From: Arthrobacter sp. RIT-PI-e
GTDB taxonomy: Bacteria; Actinomycetota; Actinomycetes; Actinomycetales; Micrococcaceae
Direction of reading: 5' to 3'
Length of the DNA stretch: 50,445 nucleotides
Assembly (NCBI RefSeq): GCF_001187915.1
Contig: NZ_LGIU01000100.1
Location: 1-50,445 of the forward strand
Positions 17,987-25,916 of the stretch are shown here, piece by piece. The first letter of the stretch is position 1. Each line of letters starts with the position of its first letter. Below the pieces are notes generated by a model. That model did not search any database. It was not told the origin of the DNA and was given only the letters and a program-made list of their open reading frames with translations. A program made the position numbers and the translations under genes.

Positions 17987-19009
17987 TCAGGAGCCGGCGA
18001 GCACCGCGTAGGTCCGCTCCAGCCTCCGTGACCACCACTCCACGCGGTCCTCGGGCGCGGCCAGCAGGCGTAGCCGCTCCTCGGAGACCCGCACCTCCCG
18101 CACCGGCAGGGCACCGTCCACCGGGACCAGGGACTCATCGGTGACGTCGTCGGCCATGCGGGACACCGTGGCGAGGCCGCACGCGAAGGGCAGCTCCGGC
18201 AGCGCGGCCGCGAGCGCCACCCCGGCCCCGATCCCCACGGACGTGTCCAGGGCCGAGCTGACCACCACGGGGAGCCCCGCCCGCCGGACGATATCCAGCG
18301 CCCGCCGCACCCCGCCGAGCGGGGCGGCCTTGATGACCAGGAGATCGGCGGCGTCCTCGCGGGCCACCCGCAGCGGGTCCTCCTGGCGCCGCACGCTCTC
18401 GTCCGCCGCCACGAGTGTCCGATCGCCGCGGCGGCGCAGCTCCAGGCGTACCTCCCGCAGTCCGGCGATGTCCGGGACCGGCTGCTCCACGTACTGGAGG
18501 TCGAACCTCCCGAGGGCCTCGAGGGCCACCAGCGCCTCCCGCACGTCCCAGCCGCCGTTGGCGTCCACCTTGATGCCCGCGTGCGGCAGGAGCCTGCGTA
18601 CCTCGGCCACGCGCTCGACGTCGTCGGCCAGGGTCTGCCCCCGCTCTGCGACCTTGACCTTGACCGCACCCACCTCACCGAAGCGGGCCAGCACACTCTT
18701 CACCGGAGCCGGTCCGACGGCGGGGACGGTGGCGTTGACGGGGACCGACGTCCGGTGGGCCGCCGGGAAACCGTGCCAGGCGGCCTCGATCGCGGAGGCG
18801 AGCCAGGGAGCGGACTCGGCGTCGTCGTACTCGAGGAACGGGCAGAACTCACCCCAGCCCGCGGGCCCCTCGATGAGGAGCGCCTCACGGACCAGCACCC
18901 CGCGGAACTTCACGCGCATGGGGATCGATACCACCCGGGCAGCGGCGGACACCTCCTCCAGGGAGGGCAGGGAAACGGGGCCGGGAGGAGTGGGGTATTG
19001 CTCGTGCAC
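17987..19009 (-). CDS. menC: o-succinylbenzoate synthase
   Basis: 340-residue enolase-superfamily enzyme that dehydrates SHCHC to o-succinylbenzoate. Catalytic lysines lie in VKVKVAE (Lys117 and Lys119). Metal ligands are Asp149 (VDANGGW), Glu175 (VEQP) and Asp203 (ADES). The opposite lysine is Lys227 (IKAAPLGG), and an SSALDTSVG motif follows. It is the first gene of a menC-menD pair with 38 bases between them. The GTG start is preceded at six bases by TAGCCT, which fits a leaderless message. Confidence 0.92.
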   Translation of the reverse strand: MHEQYPTPPGPVSLPSLEEVSAAARVVSIPMRVKFRGVLVREALLIEGPAGWGEFCPFLEYDDAESAPWLASAIEAAWHGFPAAHRTSVPVNATVPAVGPAPVKSVLARFGEVGAVKVKVAERGQTLADDVERVAEVRRLLPHAGIKVDANGGWDVREALVALEALGRFDLQYVEQPVPDIAGLREVRLELRRRGDRTLVAADESVRRQEDPLRVAREDAADLLVIKAAPLGGVRRALDIVRRAGLPVVVSSALDTSVGIGAGVALAAALPELPFACGLATVSRMADDVTDESLVPVDGALPVREVRVSEERLRLLAAPEDRVEWWSRRLERTYAVLAGS

Positions 19010-19015
19010 GCCCTC

Positions 19016-19021
19016 AGGCTA
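19016..19021 (-). promoter_or_regulatory. -10 box of the leaderless menC-menD transcript
   Basis: TAGCCT on the complement lies six bases from the menC GTG. This TANNNT-N6-start spacing recurs at menB, the tyrosine phosphatase, the SGNH hydrolase and others in this window. Confidence 0.5.
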
Positions 19022-19087
19022 CGTGACCCCGGGGATACGCCCCGAGGTCACGGGAGGGGCACGGGACCTCCCCGATCGTGTGGAACC

Positions 19088-20008
19088 ATGGGAAGGATGA
19101 CGTCGCGGCCCACTTCCCCCCGGCAGCCGCGGGCACCGCGCTCGCCGCTGCTCTTCGTGGTGGCCGCGCTCGCCTGCGCCGCGGCCCTCGGCTGGACGTC
19201 CTGGGCCTTCGTGCGCACGAGCACGGGCCAGTTCGCCGACGCGGCCGCCTGGCGGGAGGCCGGGGTCAGCTCCCCGGACCTGCCGCTGCCGTTCCTGCAG
19301 GTGCTCGACCCCCTGCCCGCCGTCTCCCTGGTCATCGCCGCCGGTTCCCTCCTCTTCGTGGTGCTGGTGCGCCGCCGGTACGCCGCGGCCTCGGTGGCGG
19401 TGGGCGTGATCCTGGCCTCGACCCTGACCACGCAGCCCCTGAAGACCGGGGTGTCCGCCCGCCCCGATCGGGGCATCGACACCCTGGCCTTCAATTCATT
19501 ACCGTCCGGGCATACAACCCTGGCGGCATCGGCGGTCGCGGCGGTCTTCCTCGTCGTCCCCCCGCGGCGGCGCCCCTTCGTGGCCGCCCTGGGCGGGGCG
19601 TACTCGATCGCCGCCGGCGCCGCGACGTACCTCAATCTCTGGCACCGGCCGGCCGACGTCGTCGCCGCACTCCTGGTGGTGGGCACCTGGACCCTCGTCG
19701 GCGGGCTGATCGTGCTGCGCACCGGAAATGGATGGAACCGGTGGCAGGGGTTCGGTGCGGGCTGGATGTCCTCCCGGGTCTGGCTCGCGCTGTGCTGGGT
19801 GCTCGGACTCGGCGGCCTCGCGGTGTCCGCCGTACTGTACTTCTCCGTCCAGGCGATCGGGCCGGCGCCCGTCCCGGGGACGGCGCGTCTTCCGCTCTTC
19901 TTCTGGTCGGGGCTCGCCCTGATCGTGGGCACGGGCTTCAGCCTGTCCGCCGCCGCCGGCTGGCTCTTCGCCTCGCAGGCGGTCCTGGTCAGGCCCGGCC
20001 GCCGCTAG
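19088..20008 (+). CDS. PAP2-superfamily membrane phosphatase
   Basis: 306-residue polytopic protein with several hydrophobic helices. The three phosphatase motifs are present: K-x6-RP as KTGVSARP, PSGH in NSLPSGHTT, and a final His in LWHRPADVVAA. Relatives dephosphorylate lipid phosphates such as undecaprenyl diphosphate or phosphatidic acid at the outer membrane face. The ATG at 19088 is used; a second in-frame ATG at 19097 is nearly as good. The gene is divergent from menC and convergent with the MFS transporter. Confidence 0.85.
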   Translation: MGRMTSRPTSPRQPRAPRSPLLFVVAALACAAALGWTSWAFVRTSTGQFADAAAWREAGVSSPDLPLPFLQVLDPLPAVSLVIAAGSLLFVVLVRRRYAAASVAVGVILASTLTTQPLKTGVSARPDRGIDTLAFNSLPSGHTTLAASAVAAVFLVVPPRRRPFVAALGGAYSIAAGAATYLNLWHRPADVVAALLVVGTWTLVGGLIVLRTGNGWNRWQGFGAGWMSSRVWLALCWVLGLGGLAVSAVLYFSVQAIGPAPVPGTARLPLFFWSGLALIVGTGFSLSAAAGWLFASQAVLVRPGRR

Positions 20009-20016
20009 GCGGCGGC
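19998..20016 (+). terminator. stem-loop at the PAP2 stop codon
   Basis: Arms GCCGCCGC and GCGGCGGC (8 bp, perfect) enclose a 3-base loop that is the TAG stop itself. There is no T-run, so a Rho-assisted or weak terminator in the 57-base convergent gap is the most that can be claimed. Confidence 0.35.
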
Positions 20017-20033
20017 TCGGTCAGGTTCCGGGT

Positions 20034-20055
20034 CAGCCCCGGACCAGCCCCGGAC
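20034..20055. repeat. 11-bp tandem duplication
   Basis: CAGCCCCGGAC occurs twice in a row, with the start of a third unit, in the convergent gap after the PAP2 gene. Probably simple replication slippage. Confidence 0.7.
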
Positions 20056-20065
20056 CAGCATCAGG

Positions 20066-21307
20066 TCAGCCGCGCGTCACCGCCTGCTCTGCGGACCCCG
20101 GCGCGGCCCGGGGGATCCAGTACCAGAGCACCCCCGCACCCAGGAAGCCCAATGCCGCCGTGGCCCAGATCCCCGCCGACAGCGTGGCCAGGGCGGTGAC
20201 GAGCGAGAGCAGGGCCGGGCCCGCCATGGTCCCGGTGTCCGTGAGCAGGCGCCAGACACCCAGGAACTGCGGGCGGCCCGGGGACGGGGAGAGATCGGCG
20301 CCGAGAGTCATCACGATCCCGGAACCGATGCCGTTGCCGAAGCCGATGAGCAGAGCGACCAGGAGCAGCCCGACGGCGTCCCCCGTGAACGGCAGCAGGG
20401 TGAGGGAGGCCCCCATGATGAGCATGCACGGGACGGCGATCCAGCGGCGGCCCTTGACGTCCATGATCTTGCCCGAGGGGTAGAAGATCAGCATGTCGAT
20501 CGCGCCGGAGAGCCCGTAGATCAGGGCCGTGGCGGAGGCGTCCAGCCCGATGCTCTCCGCCCAGAGCGGGAGGACCGCCTGCCGGGTGGCACGCACGGCG
20601 GCGATCAGGAGGACGCCCACCCCCACCGTGCAGAAGATCCTCGTGTGGCTGCGCAGGGTGGAGCGCACCGTGGGGGTCGGTGCGAGCACCGTCCCGAGCG
20701 GTGAGGTCGCGGTGAGTGCCACCCGTCCCGGCGCTCCGAGCTCGGGGACCCGCCAGCTCAGTGCGGCGGCCGCGAGACTCGCTCCCCCGCCCACCCAGTA
20801 CGCGCCGCCGAGCCCCAGCGGTCCCATGGCCAGCGCCGCGGCGAAGGGGCCGAGGAAGATCCCGATCCGGGTCACCCCGCCGAGCGTGGAGAGCGCGCGT
20901 GCCCGGAAGTGCACGGGTACCGCCTCCGTGAGATAGCTCTGCCGCGCCAGCCCGAAGACGGCGCCGGCCATCCCCACCATGAACACTGCGGCGGCGAACA
21001 CGGGCAGGGTGGGTGCGGCGAGCGCCAGGAACATGGCGGCCGCGCACCAGAGCGCCGCGCCCACGAGGGCCTTCCGCTCACCGAAGCGCGTGGCGATCAG
21101 GGTGGCGGGCACATTGGTGACCAGGGAACCGATGCCGGAGAGGGTGATCACCAGGGCGGCGGTGGCGATGTCCGCCCCGAGGTCCCGTGCTGTCAGGGCG
21201 ATCACGGGGAGGATCGCGCCCGTGGCCACCCCGTACAGCAGGGAGGGCCCGTAGGCCCCTACGGCGATCGCTCTGAGGTCGAAGGTTTCCTTGGGCACCT
21301 TTCCCAC
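20066..21307 (-). CDS. major facilitator superfamily transporter
   Basis: 413-residue membrane protein with about 12 hydrophobic segments in two halves. The loop 2-3 region reads TLIATRFGERKALVGA, a variant of the MFS motif A, and the second half has PSGKIMDVKGRRW. It is likely a drug or metabolite exporter; the substrate is unknown. The GTG start is the first plausible one after the upstream intergenic space. It is a single gene downstream of the crcB pair with 48 bases between, so it may be co-transcribed with them. Confidence 0.88.
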   Translation of the reverse strand: MGKVPKETFDLRAIAVGAYGPSLLYGVATGAILPVIALTARDLGADIATAALVITLSGIGSLVTNVPATLIATRFGERKALVGAALWCAAAMFLALAAPTLPVFAAAVFMVGMAGAVFGLARQSYLTEAVPVHFRARALSTLGGVTRIGIFLGPFAAALAMGPLGLGGAYWVGGGASLAAAALSWRVPELGAPGRVALTATSPLGTVLAPTPTVRSTLRSHTRIFCTVGVGVLLIAAVRATRQAVLPLWAESIGLDASATALIYGLSGAIDMLIFYPSGKIMDVKGRRWIAVPCMLIMGASLTLLPFTGDAVGLLLVALLIGFGNGIGSGIVMTLGADLSPSPGRPQFLGVWRLLTDTGTMAGPALLSLVTALATLSAGIWATAALGFLGAGVLWYWIPRAAPGSAEQAVTRG

Positions 21308-21355
21308 CCTAGTGTGGACCGGTACCGCCGAACAGGGCGGTCCGCGTCCGCACGG

Positions 21356-21748
21356 TCAGCCCGCCGTCGCGGTCAGGACGAGCCCCAGGGCGAGCCCGCC
21401 TCCGGCTGCGGCCAGGGCCACCACGGCCGTACCGAGCCCGGCGGCGACAGCTGCGCGGAGACGACCCGCCTGGATCAGCCGGGCCGTCTCGCTGCTGGCC
21501 GTGCTGAACGTGGTGTACCCGCCGAGGAAGCCCGTTCCGCACACGAGCGCCCACCCGGCCGGGAGCGCGGACCCGAGCCCGGTGCCGGCGAGGACCCCGA
21601 GGAGGAACGATCCGCTGACGTTGATGATCATGGTGGGGAGCGGAAGGGCGCCGGGGAGCCGGGAGCGGAGCACGCCGTCGAGCACGAACCGCGCCACCGC
21701 GCCGAGTCCGCCGGCGGCACCCAGCGCGAGGACGAGGGCCACGCTCAC
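21356..21748 (-). CDS. crcB: fluoride exporter CrcB/Fluc, second copy
   Basis: 130-residue four-helix channel. It has the N-terminal GAAGGLGAVARF motif, INVSGSFLLG with the channel Asn, and the GTGFLGGYTTFSTAS segment that carries the Phe and polar residues lining the fluoride path. Its start overlaps the stop of the other crcB by 4 bases. Paired crcB genes in Gram-positive bacteria encode subunits of a heterodimeric channel that lets fluoride leave the cell. Confidence 0.92.
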   Translation of the reverse strand: MSVALVLALGAAGGLGAVARFVLDGVLRSRLPGALPLPTMIINVSGSFLLGVLAGTGLGSALPAGWALVCGTGFLGGYTTFSTASSETARLIQAGRLRAAVAAGLGTAVVALAAAGGGLALGLVLTATAG

Positions 21749-22209
21749 GACGTCGCCCGCCGACCGGCAGCACGACCGCCGAGCAGGATCCCGGCGGTCG
21801 TCGCGCCGAGGCCCACCACCACCGTGAGCAGGAGGTACCCGATGCCCTCGAGGATGCGTCCGCCCTCCAGCAGCAGTGCGGCGTCCACGGTGAGCGCACT
21901 GTAGGTGGTGAAACCGCCGAGGAAGCCGGTGCCGAGCACCAGCCGGAGAGCACGACGTCGGCCCTCGTCGGGTCCATGGCGGAGGAGCGCCTCGAGCAGC
22001 AGACCGAGCGCGAAGGCGCCGACGACGTTGATCACGAAGATCCCGAGTGGAAGCCCGCGCGGGGTGGGGAGCACCTCGGCGAGGGAGTACCGGGTCAGGG
22101 TCCCGGCGCTCCCGCCGAGGAACACCAGGAGTAGGTACACGGGTCTCAGGTGCGGCTGCCCGCCCCGGGGTAGCGGACTGCGCTCCGGGGCAGGATCGGG
22201 CCCTACCAC
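21745..22209 (-). CDS. crcB: fluoride exporter CrcB/Fluc, first copy
   Basis: 154-residue partner of the other CrcB, with four helices, FLGGSAGTLTRY near the N-terminus, INVVGAFALG, and GTGFLGGFTTYSALT. The first 20 or so residues from GTG 22209 are Pro/Arg-rich and unlike the family; a GTG at 22140 (VYLLLVFLGG) would give a more typical 131 residues. The gene begins 3 bases after the dienelactone hydrolase stop. I saw no fluoride riboswitch fold upstream. Confidence 0.9.
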   Translation of the reverse strand: MVGPDPAPERSPLPRGGQPHLRPVYLLLVFLGGSAGTLTRYSLAEVLPTPRGLPLGIFVINVVGAFALGLLLEALLRHGPDEGRRRALRLVLGTGFLGGFTTYSALTVDAALLLEGGRILEGIGYLLLTVVVGLGATTAGILLGGRAAGRRATS

Positions 22210-22212
22210 CGG

Positions 22213-22959
22213 TCAGGCCACGTGACGGGCGAGGAACTCCAGGGTTCGTGACCAGGCGTCGTCGGCGGCCTCGGGCCGGTACGCGAACCGGTTGGAGTCG
22301 TTGAAGAACGCGTGCCCGGCACCCGGGTAGACCTTCGCGGTGAAGTCCACGCCCGCCTCGGCCATGGCGGTCTCGAGCCCGGGCAGCTCGGTGATGAGTC
22401 CGTCGTCGTCCTGGCCGTAGAACGCGAGGACCGGCGCCGTGATCCCGGCGAGCTCCTCAGGGCTGAAATCCGCATGGCCGTAGAAGGGCACACTGGCCAG
22501 CAGCCTCGGCTCGTGGACGGCCAGGGAGAAGCTGTAGGTGCCGCCGAAGCAGAACCCGGTGATCCCCACCCGGCCGGCCACGTCGGCGTCGGCGTACAGG
22601 TGTTCGAAGCACGCCTGCACGCGCCTCGTGGTCAGGCGGCCGAACTCCGGGTCCTGCAACGGCGCGAAGATCTTGCGGAGCCGGGGCTGGGCCTGGTTGC
22701 GTGCCTCGTCGTCCGGGCCCAGCAGCACCTCGCCGAGCCCTTCCGTGCTCGCCTCGGTGATGCCCTGGTCCGCGAGCAGGTCCGGAGCCACCACCACGTA
22801 CCCCTCCCGGGCGAACCGCTCCGCGACGTCGCGGGTGTGGGCCACGAGACCCCACACCTCGTGGATGAGCACGAGCCCGCCGCGCACCGGGCCGTCGGGG
22901 CGCACCACGTAGGCGGACAGGTGGCCGTCGGCGGAAGGGATCTCCTGGAGTGAGCTCAT
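22213..22959 (-). CDS. dienelactone hydrolase family protein
   Basis: 248-residue alpha/beta hydrolase. The nucleophile is Cys137 in GFCFGG, as in dienelactone hydrolases; the acid lies in FYGQDDD and the His in GAGHAFFND. Conserved IHEVWGL and APDLL segments are also present. Cytoplasmic. It may hydrolyse cyclic lactones of aromatic catabolism or other esters; no aromatic-degradation genes are nearby. The ATG at 22959 begins the family-like sequence. It leads a tight row with both crcB genes. Confidence 0.9.
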   Translation of the reverse strand: MSSLQEIPSADGHLSAYVVRPDGPVRGGLVLIHEVWGLVAHTRDVAERFAREGYVVVAPDLLADQGITEASTEGLGEVLLGPDDEARNQAQPRLRKIFAPLQDPEFGRLTTRRVQACFEHLYADADVAGRVGITGFCFGGTYSFSLAVHEPRLLASVPFYGHADFSPEELAGITAPVLAFYGQDDDGLITELPGLETAMAEAGVDFTAKVYPGAGHAFFNDSNRFAYRPEAADDAWSRTLEFLARHVA

Positions 22960-23034
22960 GGGCCCAGGTTTGCACGCCTGCACCCGCCACGCCAACCACC
23001 GGCAGTACCGGCGGCCTGCCACTCCCGGGCGGCG

Positions 23035-23559
23035 TCACCCGAGGGCGCCGGCTGAGACACGGAGCTCGTGCAGCGCCGGGGTGAAGCGGCCGTCCTCCTT
23101 GGTCACGCCGTCCACGTGCCAGCCGTGCCGCGCGTAGAAGCTGACGGCCCGCGTGTTGCCGTCCGCCACCCACAGGTACCCCCGCAGGTACCCCATGGCG
23201 GCCAGCTCCTGCACCGAGCGCGAGAACAGCGCCGAGCCGAACCCTCTCGACCAGTACTCCGGACTCACGTTGAGCGCGTGCACCTCACCGACGCCCGCGT
23301 CGACGTCGTCCCGAGGAGCGCCCATCCCGGACCATTCGACGACGTCGGACCCGACGCAGAGCGCCAGGTGCCGTACGTCCGGTCCGGCGTCGGCGATCCG
23401 GCGCTCCCAGCCCGGCGTCAACCGGTCGGCGTCCAGTCCCGCGAGGTGATCCGGACTCAGGATTCCCCGGTAGGCCGCACGCCAGGCAGCCACCTGGGAG
23501 CCGGCGAATGCCCCGGCATCACCGGGAACGGCATGACGGACGGTGCAGTCCTCGGCCAT
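23035..23559 (-). CDS. GNAT-family N-acetyltransferase
   Basis: 174-residue single GNAT domain: VRHAVPGDAGAFAGSQ at the N-terminus, EVHALNVSPEYWSRGFGSALF as the acetyl-CoA-binding motif (R-G-x-G-S variant) and NTRAVSFYARHGW near the C-terminus. The acceptor is unknown. ATG 23559 follows GAGGAGG, so it is preferred to the earlier in-frame start. The gene is divergent from the next acetyltransferase with 55 bases between starts. Confidence 0.88.
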   Translation of the reverse strand: MAEDCTVRHAVPGDAGAFAGSQVAAWRAAYRGILSPDHLAGLDADRLTPGWERRIADAGPDVRHLALCVGSDVVEWSGMGAPRDDVDAGVGEVHALNVSPEYWSRGFGSALFSRSVQELAAMGYLRGYLWVADGNTRAVSFYARHGWHVDGVTKEDGRFTPALHELRVSAGALG

Positions 23560-23602
23560 GACCCTCCTCGTCGGCGGCCCGGCACCGGGCCGCCCCATCG
23601 GT

Positions 23603-23608
23603 TACAGT
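23603..23608 (+). promoter_or_regulatory. -10 box of a leaderless acetyltransferase transcript
   Basis: TACAGT lies six bases before the GTG at 23615. No Shine-Dalgarno is present between them. Confidence 0.5.
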
Positions 23609-23614
23609 TGCGCG

Positions 23615-24163
23615 GTGTCATCCACCAGCCTGCCATCCGGGGTCCGGCTGCGCCCGCTCGCCACGGCGGACGCGGGTGCGCTCGCGGAGGCCTACCGGGC
23701 CAACCGGACCCACCTCGCCCCGTGGGAGCCGCATCGCGACGAGGTGTTCTTCACAGCCGCGGGGCAGGCTGACCGCATCTCGGCCTCGCTCGCCGCGGCT
23801 GCCGCCGGGACGGAGGTACCGCGGGTCCTCGCCTCCGCGGACGGCATCGTCGGCATCCTGAACCTGACGGGCATCGTGCGCGGCCCGTTCCTCAGCGCGC
23901 ACGTGGGGTACTGGGTGGATGCCGGCCTCCAGGGCCGCGGCGTCTGCTCCGCTGCCCTGACCGCCGCGATGGACCACGCCCGTGACCACCTGGGCCTGCA
24001 CCGCCTGCAGGCCTCGGTCCTGCCGCACAATGCAGGGTCGAGGGCCGTGCTCACCCGCGCGGGCTTCACGGTGATCGGCACCGCGCCGTCGTACCTGCGG
24101 ATCGCGGGGACCTGGCAGGACCATCTCCTGTACCAGCGGATCCTGGACGACCCCGACCTGTAG
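23615..24163 (+). CDS. GNAT-family (RimJ/RimL-like) N-acetyltransferase
   Basis: 182-residue acetyltransferase of the ribosomal-protein type. VRLRPLATADAGALAEAYRA begins the fold, the acetyl-CoA site is GLQGRGVCSAAL, and HRLQASVLPHNAGSRAVLTRAGF is the typical RimJ/RimL ending. The start GTG at 23615 fits the leaderless -10 box; an earlier in-frame ATG at 23543 would overlap the divergent gene. It may share a transcript with the carboxylate transporter, but a palindromic operator lies between them. Confidence 0.87.
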   Translation: MSSTSLPSGVRLRPLATADAGALAEAYRANRTHLAPWEPHRDEVFFTAAGQADRISASLAAAAAGTEVPRVLASADGIVGILNLTGIVRGPFLSAHVGYWVDAGLQGRGVCSAALTAAMDHARDHLGLHRLQASVLPHNAGSRAVLTRAGFTVIGTAPSYLRIAGTWQDHLLYQRILDDPDL

Positions 24164-24164
24164 G

Positions 24165-24179
24165 GTTGTGAAGCACAAC
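24165..24179. promoter_or_regulatory. candidate operator GTTGTG-N3-CACAAC
   Basis: Perfect 6-bp arms with a 3-base spacer, 27 bases before the transporter ATG. Size and symmetry resemble GntR-family or similar dimer sites. The cognate regulator is not in the window. Confidence 0.5.
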
Positions 24180-24205
24180 ACACAATGTCGTGCGGAGGAA
24201 CCACC

Positions 24206-25822
24206 ATGAGTCATCAGCCCGAGAAACACTCGTCCGGCACCCGGACAGCCTCCTCGAGCGGGACATCGACCAGTTCCTCCTCGCGTTCCGCCTCCCGCCC
24301 CTGGGTGATGCGAGGACTCGGGCTGGTGATCGCCGCGGCCATCTACCTCCTCCTCGGGGCCTCCGAGCTCCCCGGCGACGCGCGTGCCGTGGCAGCGATC
24401 GCCGGGCTGATGGCGGTGTGGTGGATGACCGAGGCACTGCCCCTCTCCGTCACGTCCCTGCTCCCGATCGTCCTGCTCCCGATGCTCACCGCGAGTACCG
24501 TGGCCGAGTCCACCGGCCCCTACGCCAACCCCATCGTCTTCCTGTTCCTCGGCGGTTTCCTGATCGCCATCTCGATGCAGAAGTGGAACCTCCACAGGCG
24601 TATCGCCCTGCTGACCCTCCGCCGCGTGGGTACCCATCCCCGCAGAATCATCCTGGGCGTCATGATCTCCACCGCCTTCCTCTCGATGTGGGTGTCCAAC
24701 ACGGCCACGGCCCTCATGATGCTCCCGATCGCCCTCAGCGTCCTGACACTCGTCGTCGAGAACAGCCGGACCAGCACGACCACGCAGGGGCAGGCCGGGG
24801 AGACCCTCGCCGCCGGCAATGCCATCAGCGACGTGGTCGAGGACAAGGAGGTCCGGGTGTTCGGGGTGGCCCTCACCCTCTCGGTGGCATGGGCTGCGAC
24901 CATCGGCGGCCTGGGTACCCTGCTGGGCAGCCCGCCCAACGCGATCGTCGCCGGATACATCAGCACCGAGCTCGGCCAGGAGGTCGGCTTCGTGCAGTGG
25001 ATGATGCTCGGCGTGCCGATCGTCGTCGTGTTCATCTGGATCGCCTGGATCCTCATCACCCGGGTCATCTTCAGGTTCTCCCTCGAGGAGATCCCCGGCG
25101 GCAAGGAACTCATCGACAACGAGATCGCCAAGCTCGGCCCCATGAGTCGGGGCGAGAAGGTGGTGCTCACGGTCTTCGCGGGTGCCGCGTTCCTGTGGAT
25201 CATGCCCAGTCTCCTGTCCAGCATCGAGTCCGTCGACGACGCCCTGCCCTGGCTCGGCACCTTCGACGACACCGTGATCGCCATCGCCGCGGGCATCGCC
25301 CTGTTCATGATCCCCGCGGACAGGAAGGGGAACATGACGCTGGTCTGGAAGGACGCGGAAGAGGGCCTGCCCTGGGGGGTGCTGCTGCTCTTCGGCGGTG
25401 GTCTCTCGCTGGCCGCCGCCGTCGCGCGGACCGGACTCGATGCCTGGTTCGGAGAACAGGTGAGCGGTCTGGGCGCCCTGCCCGTCGTCCTCCTCCTCGC
25501 CGCGGTGGTGACCATCGTGCTCCTCCTCACGGAGATCACGAGCAACACCGCCACCGCCGCCGCGTTCATCCCCATCCTCGGCGGTGTGGCCGTGGGCATC
25601 GGGATCGACCCGCAGACGCTCCTGATCCCGGCTGCCCTCGCCGCGACCTGCGCCTTCATGCTCCCCGTGGGCACCCCGCCGAATGCCATCGTGTATGCCA
25701 CGGGGAACGTGAAGATCTCCGAGATGGTCCGTGGCGGTCTGGTCCTCAACGTGGTCGGCGTGGTGCTGATCACGCTGTTCACCGTCCTGATCGGGCCTCT
25801 CGCCCTGGGGCTGGTGCTGTAG
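24206..25822 (+). CDS. DASS-family (SLC13) sodium-coupled carboxylate transporter
   Basis: 538-residue membrane protein. After a Ser/Thr-rich cytoplasmic tail of about 35 residues come roughly 11-12 helices with the two family repeats. Sodium/substrate motifs are SNTATALMM in the first half and TEITSNTATAAAF in the second, together with GGLGTLLGSPPNAI and PVGTPPNAIVYATG. The family imports C4-dicarboxylates, citrate or sulfate with Na+. ATG 24206 follows GGAGGA at 24194-24199; an upstream in-frame ATG at 24185 lacks a ribosome site. Confidence 0.92.
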   Translation: MSHQPEKHSSGTRTASSSGTSTSSSSRSASRPWVMRGLGLVIAAAIYLLLGASELPGDARAVAAIAGLMAVWWMTEALPLSVTSLLPIVLLPMLTASTVAESTGPYANPIVFLFLGGFLIAISMQKWNLHRRIALLTLRRVGTHPRRIILGVMISTAFLSMWVSNTATALMMLPIALSVLTLVVENSRTSTTTQGQAGETLAAGNAISDVVEDKEVRVFGVALTLSVAWAATIGGLGTLLGSPPNAIVAGYISTELGQEVGFVQWMMLGVPIVVVFIWIAWILITRVIFRFSLEEIPGGKELIDNEIAKLGPMSRGEKVVLTVFAGAAFLWIMPSLLSSIESVDDALPWLGTFDDTVIAIAAGIALFMIPADRKGNMTLVWKDAEEGLPWGVLLLFGGGLSLAAAVARTGLDAWFGEQVSGLGALPVVLLLAAVVTIVLLLTEITSNTATAAAFIPILGGVAVGIGIDPQTLLIPAALAATCAFMLPVGTPPNAIVYATGNVKISEMVRGGLVLNVVGVVLITLFTVLIGPLALGLVL

Positions 25823-25916
25823 CTCGGACGGACGTCGCGGTCATGGACCGCGTCCGGCGGGAATGGGCTTCGCCCAGGGTGGACACCCCTTCCCCGGACG
25901 TGTCCCGTCGTGTCCA

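Noticed and set aside
22960..23034. Fluoride riboswitch before the hydrolase-crcB row
   Set aside because: I could not fold the conserved crcB pseudoknot pattern in this 75-base gap.
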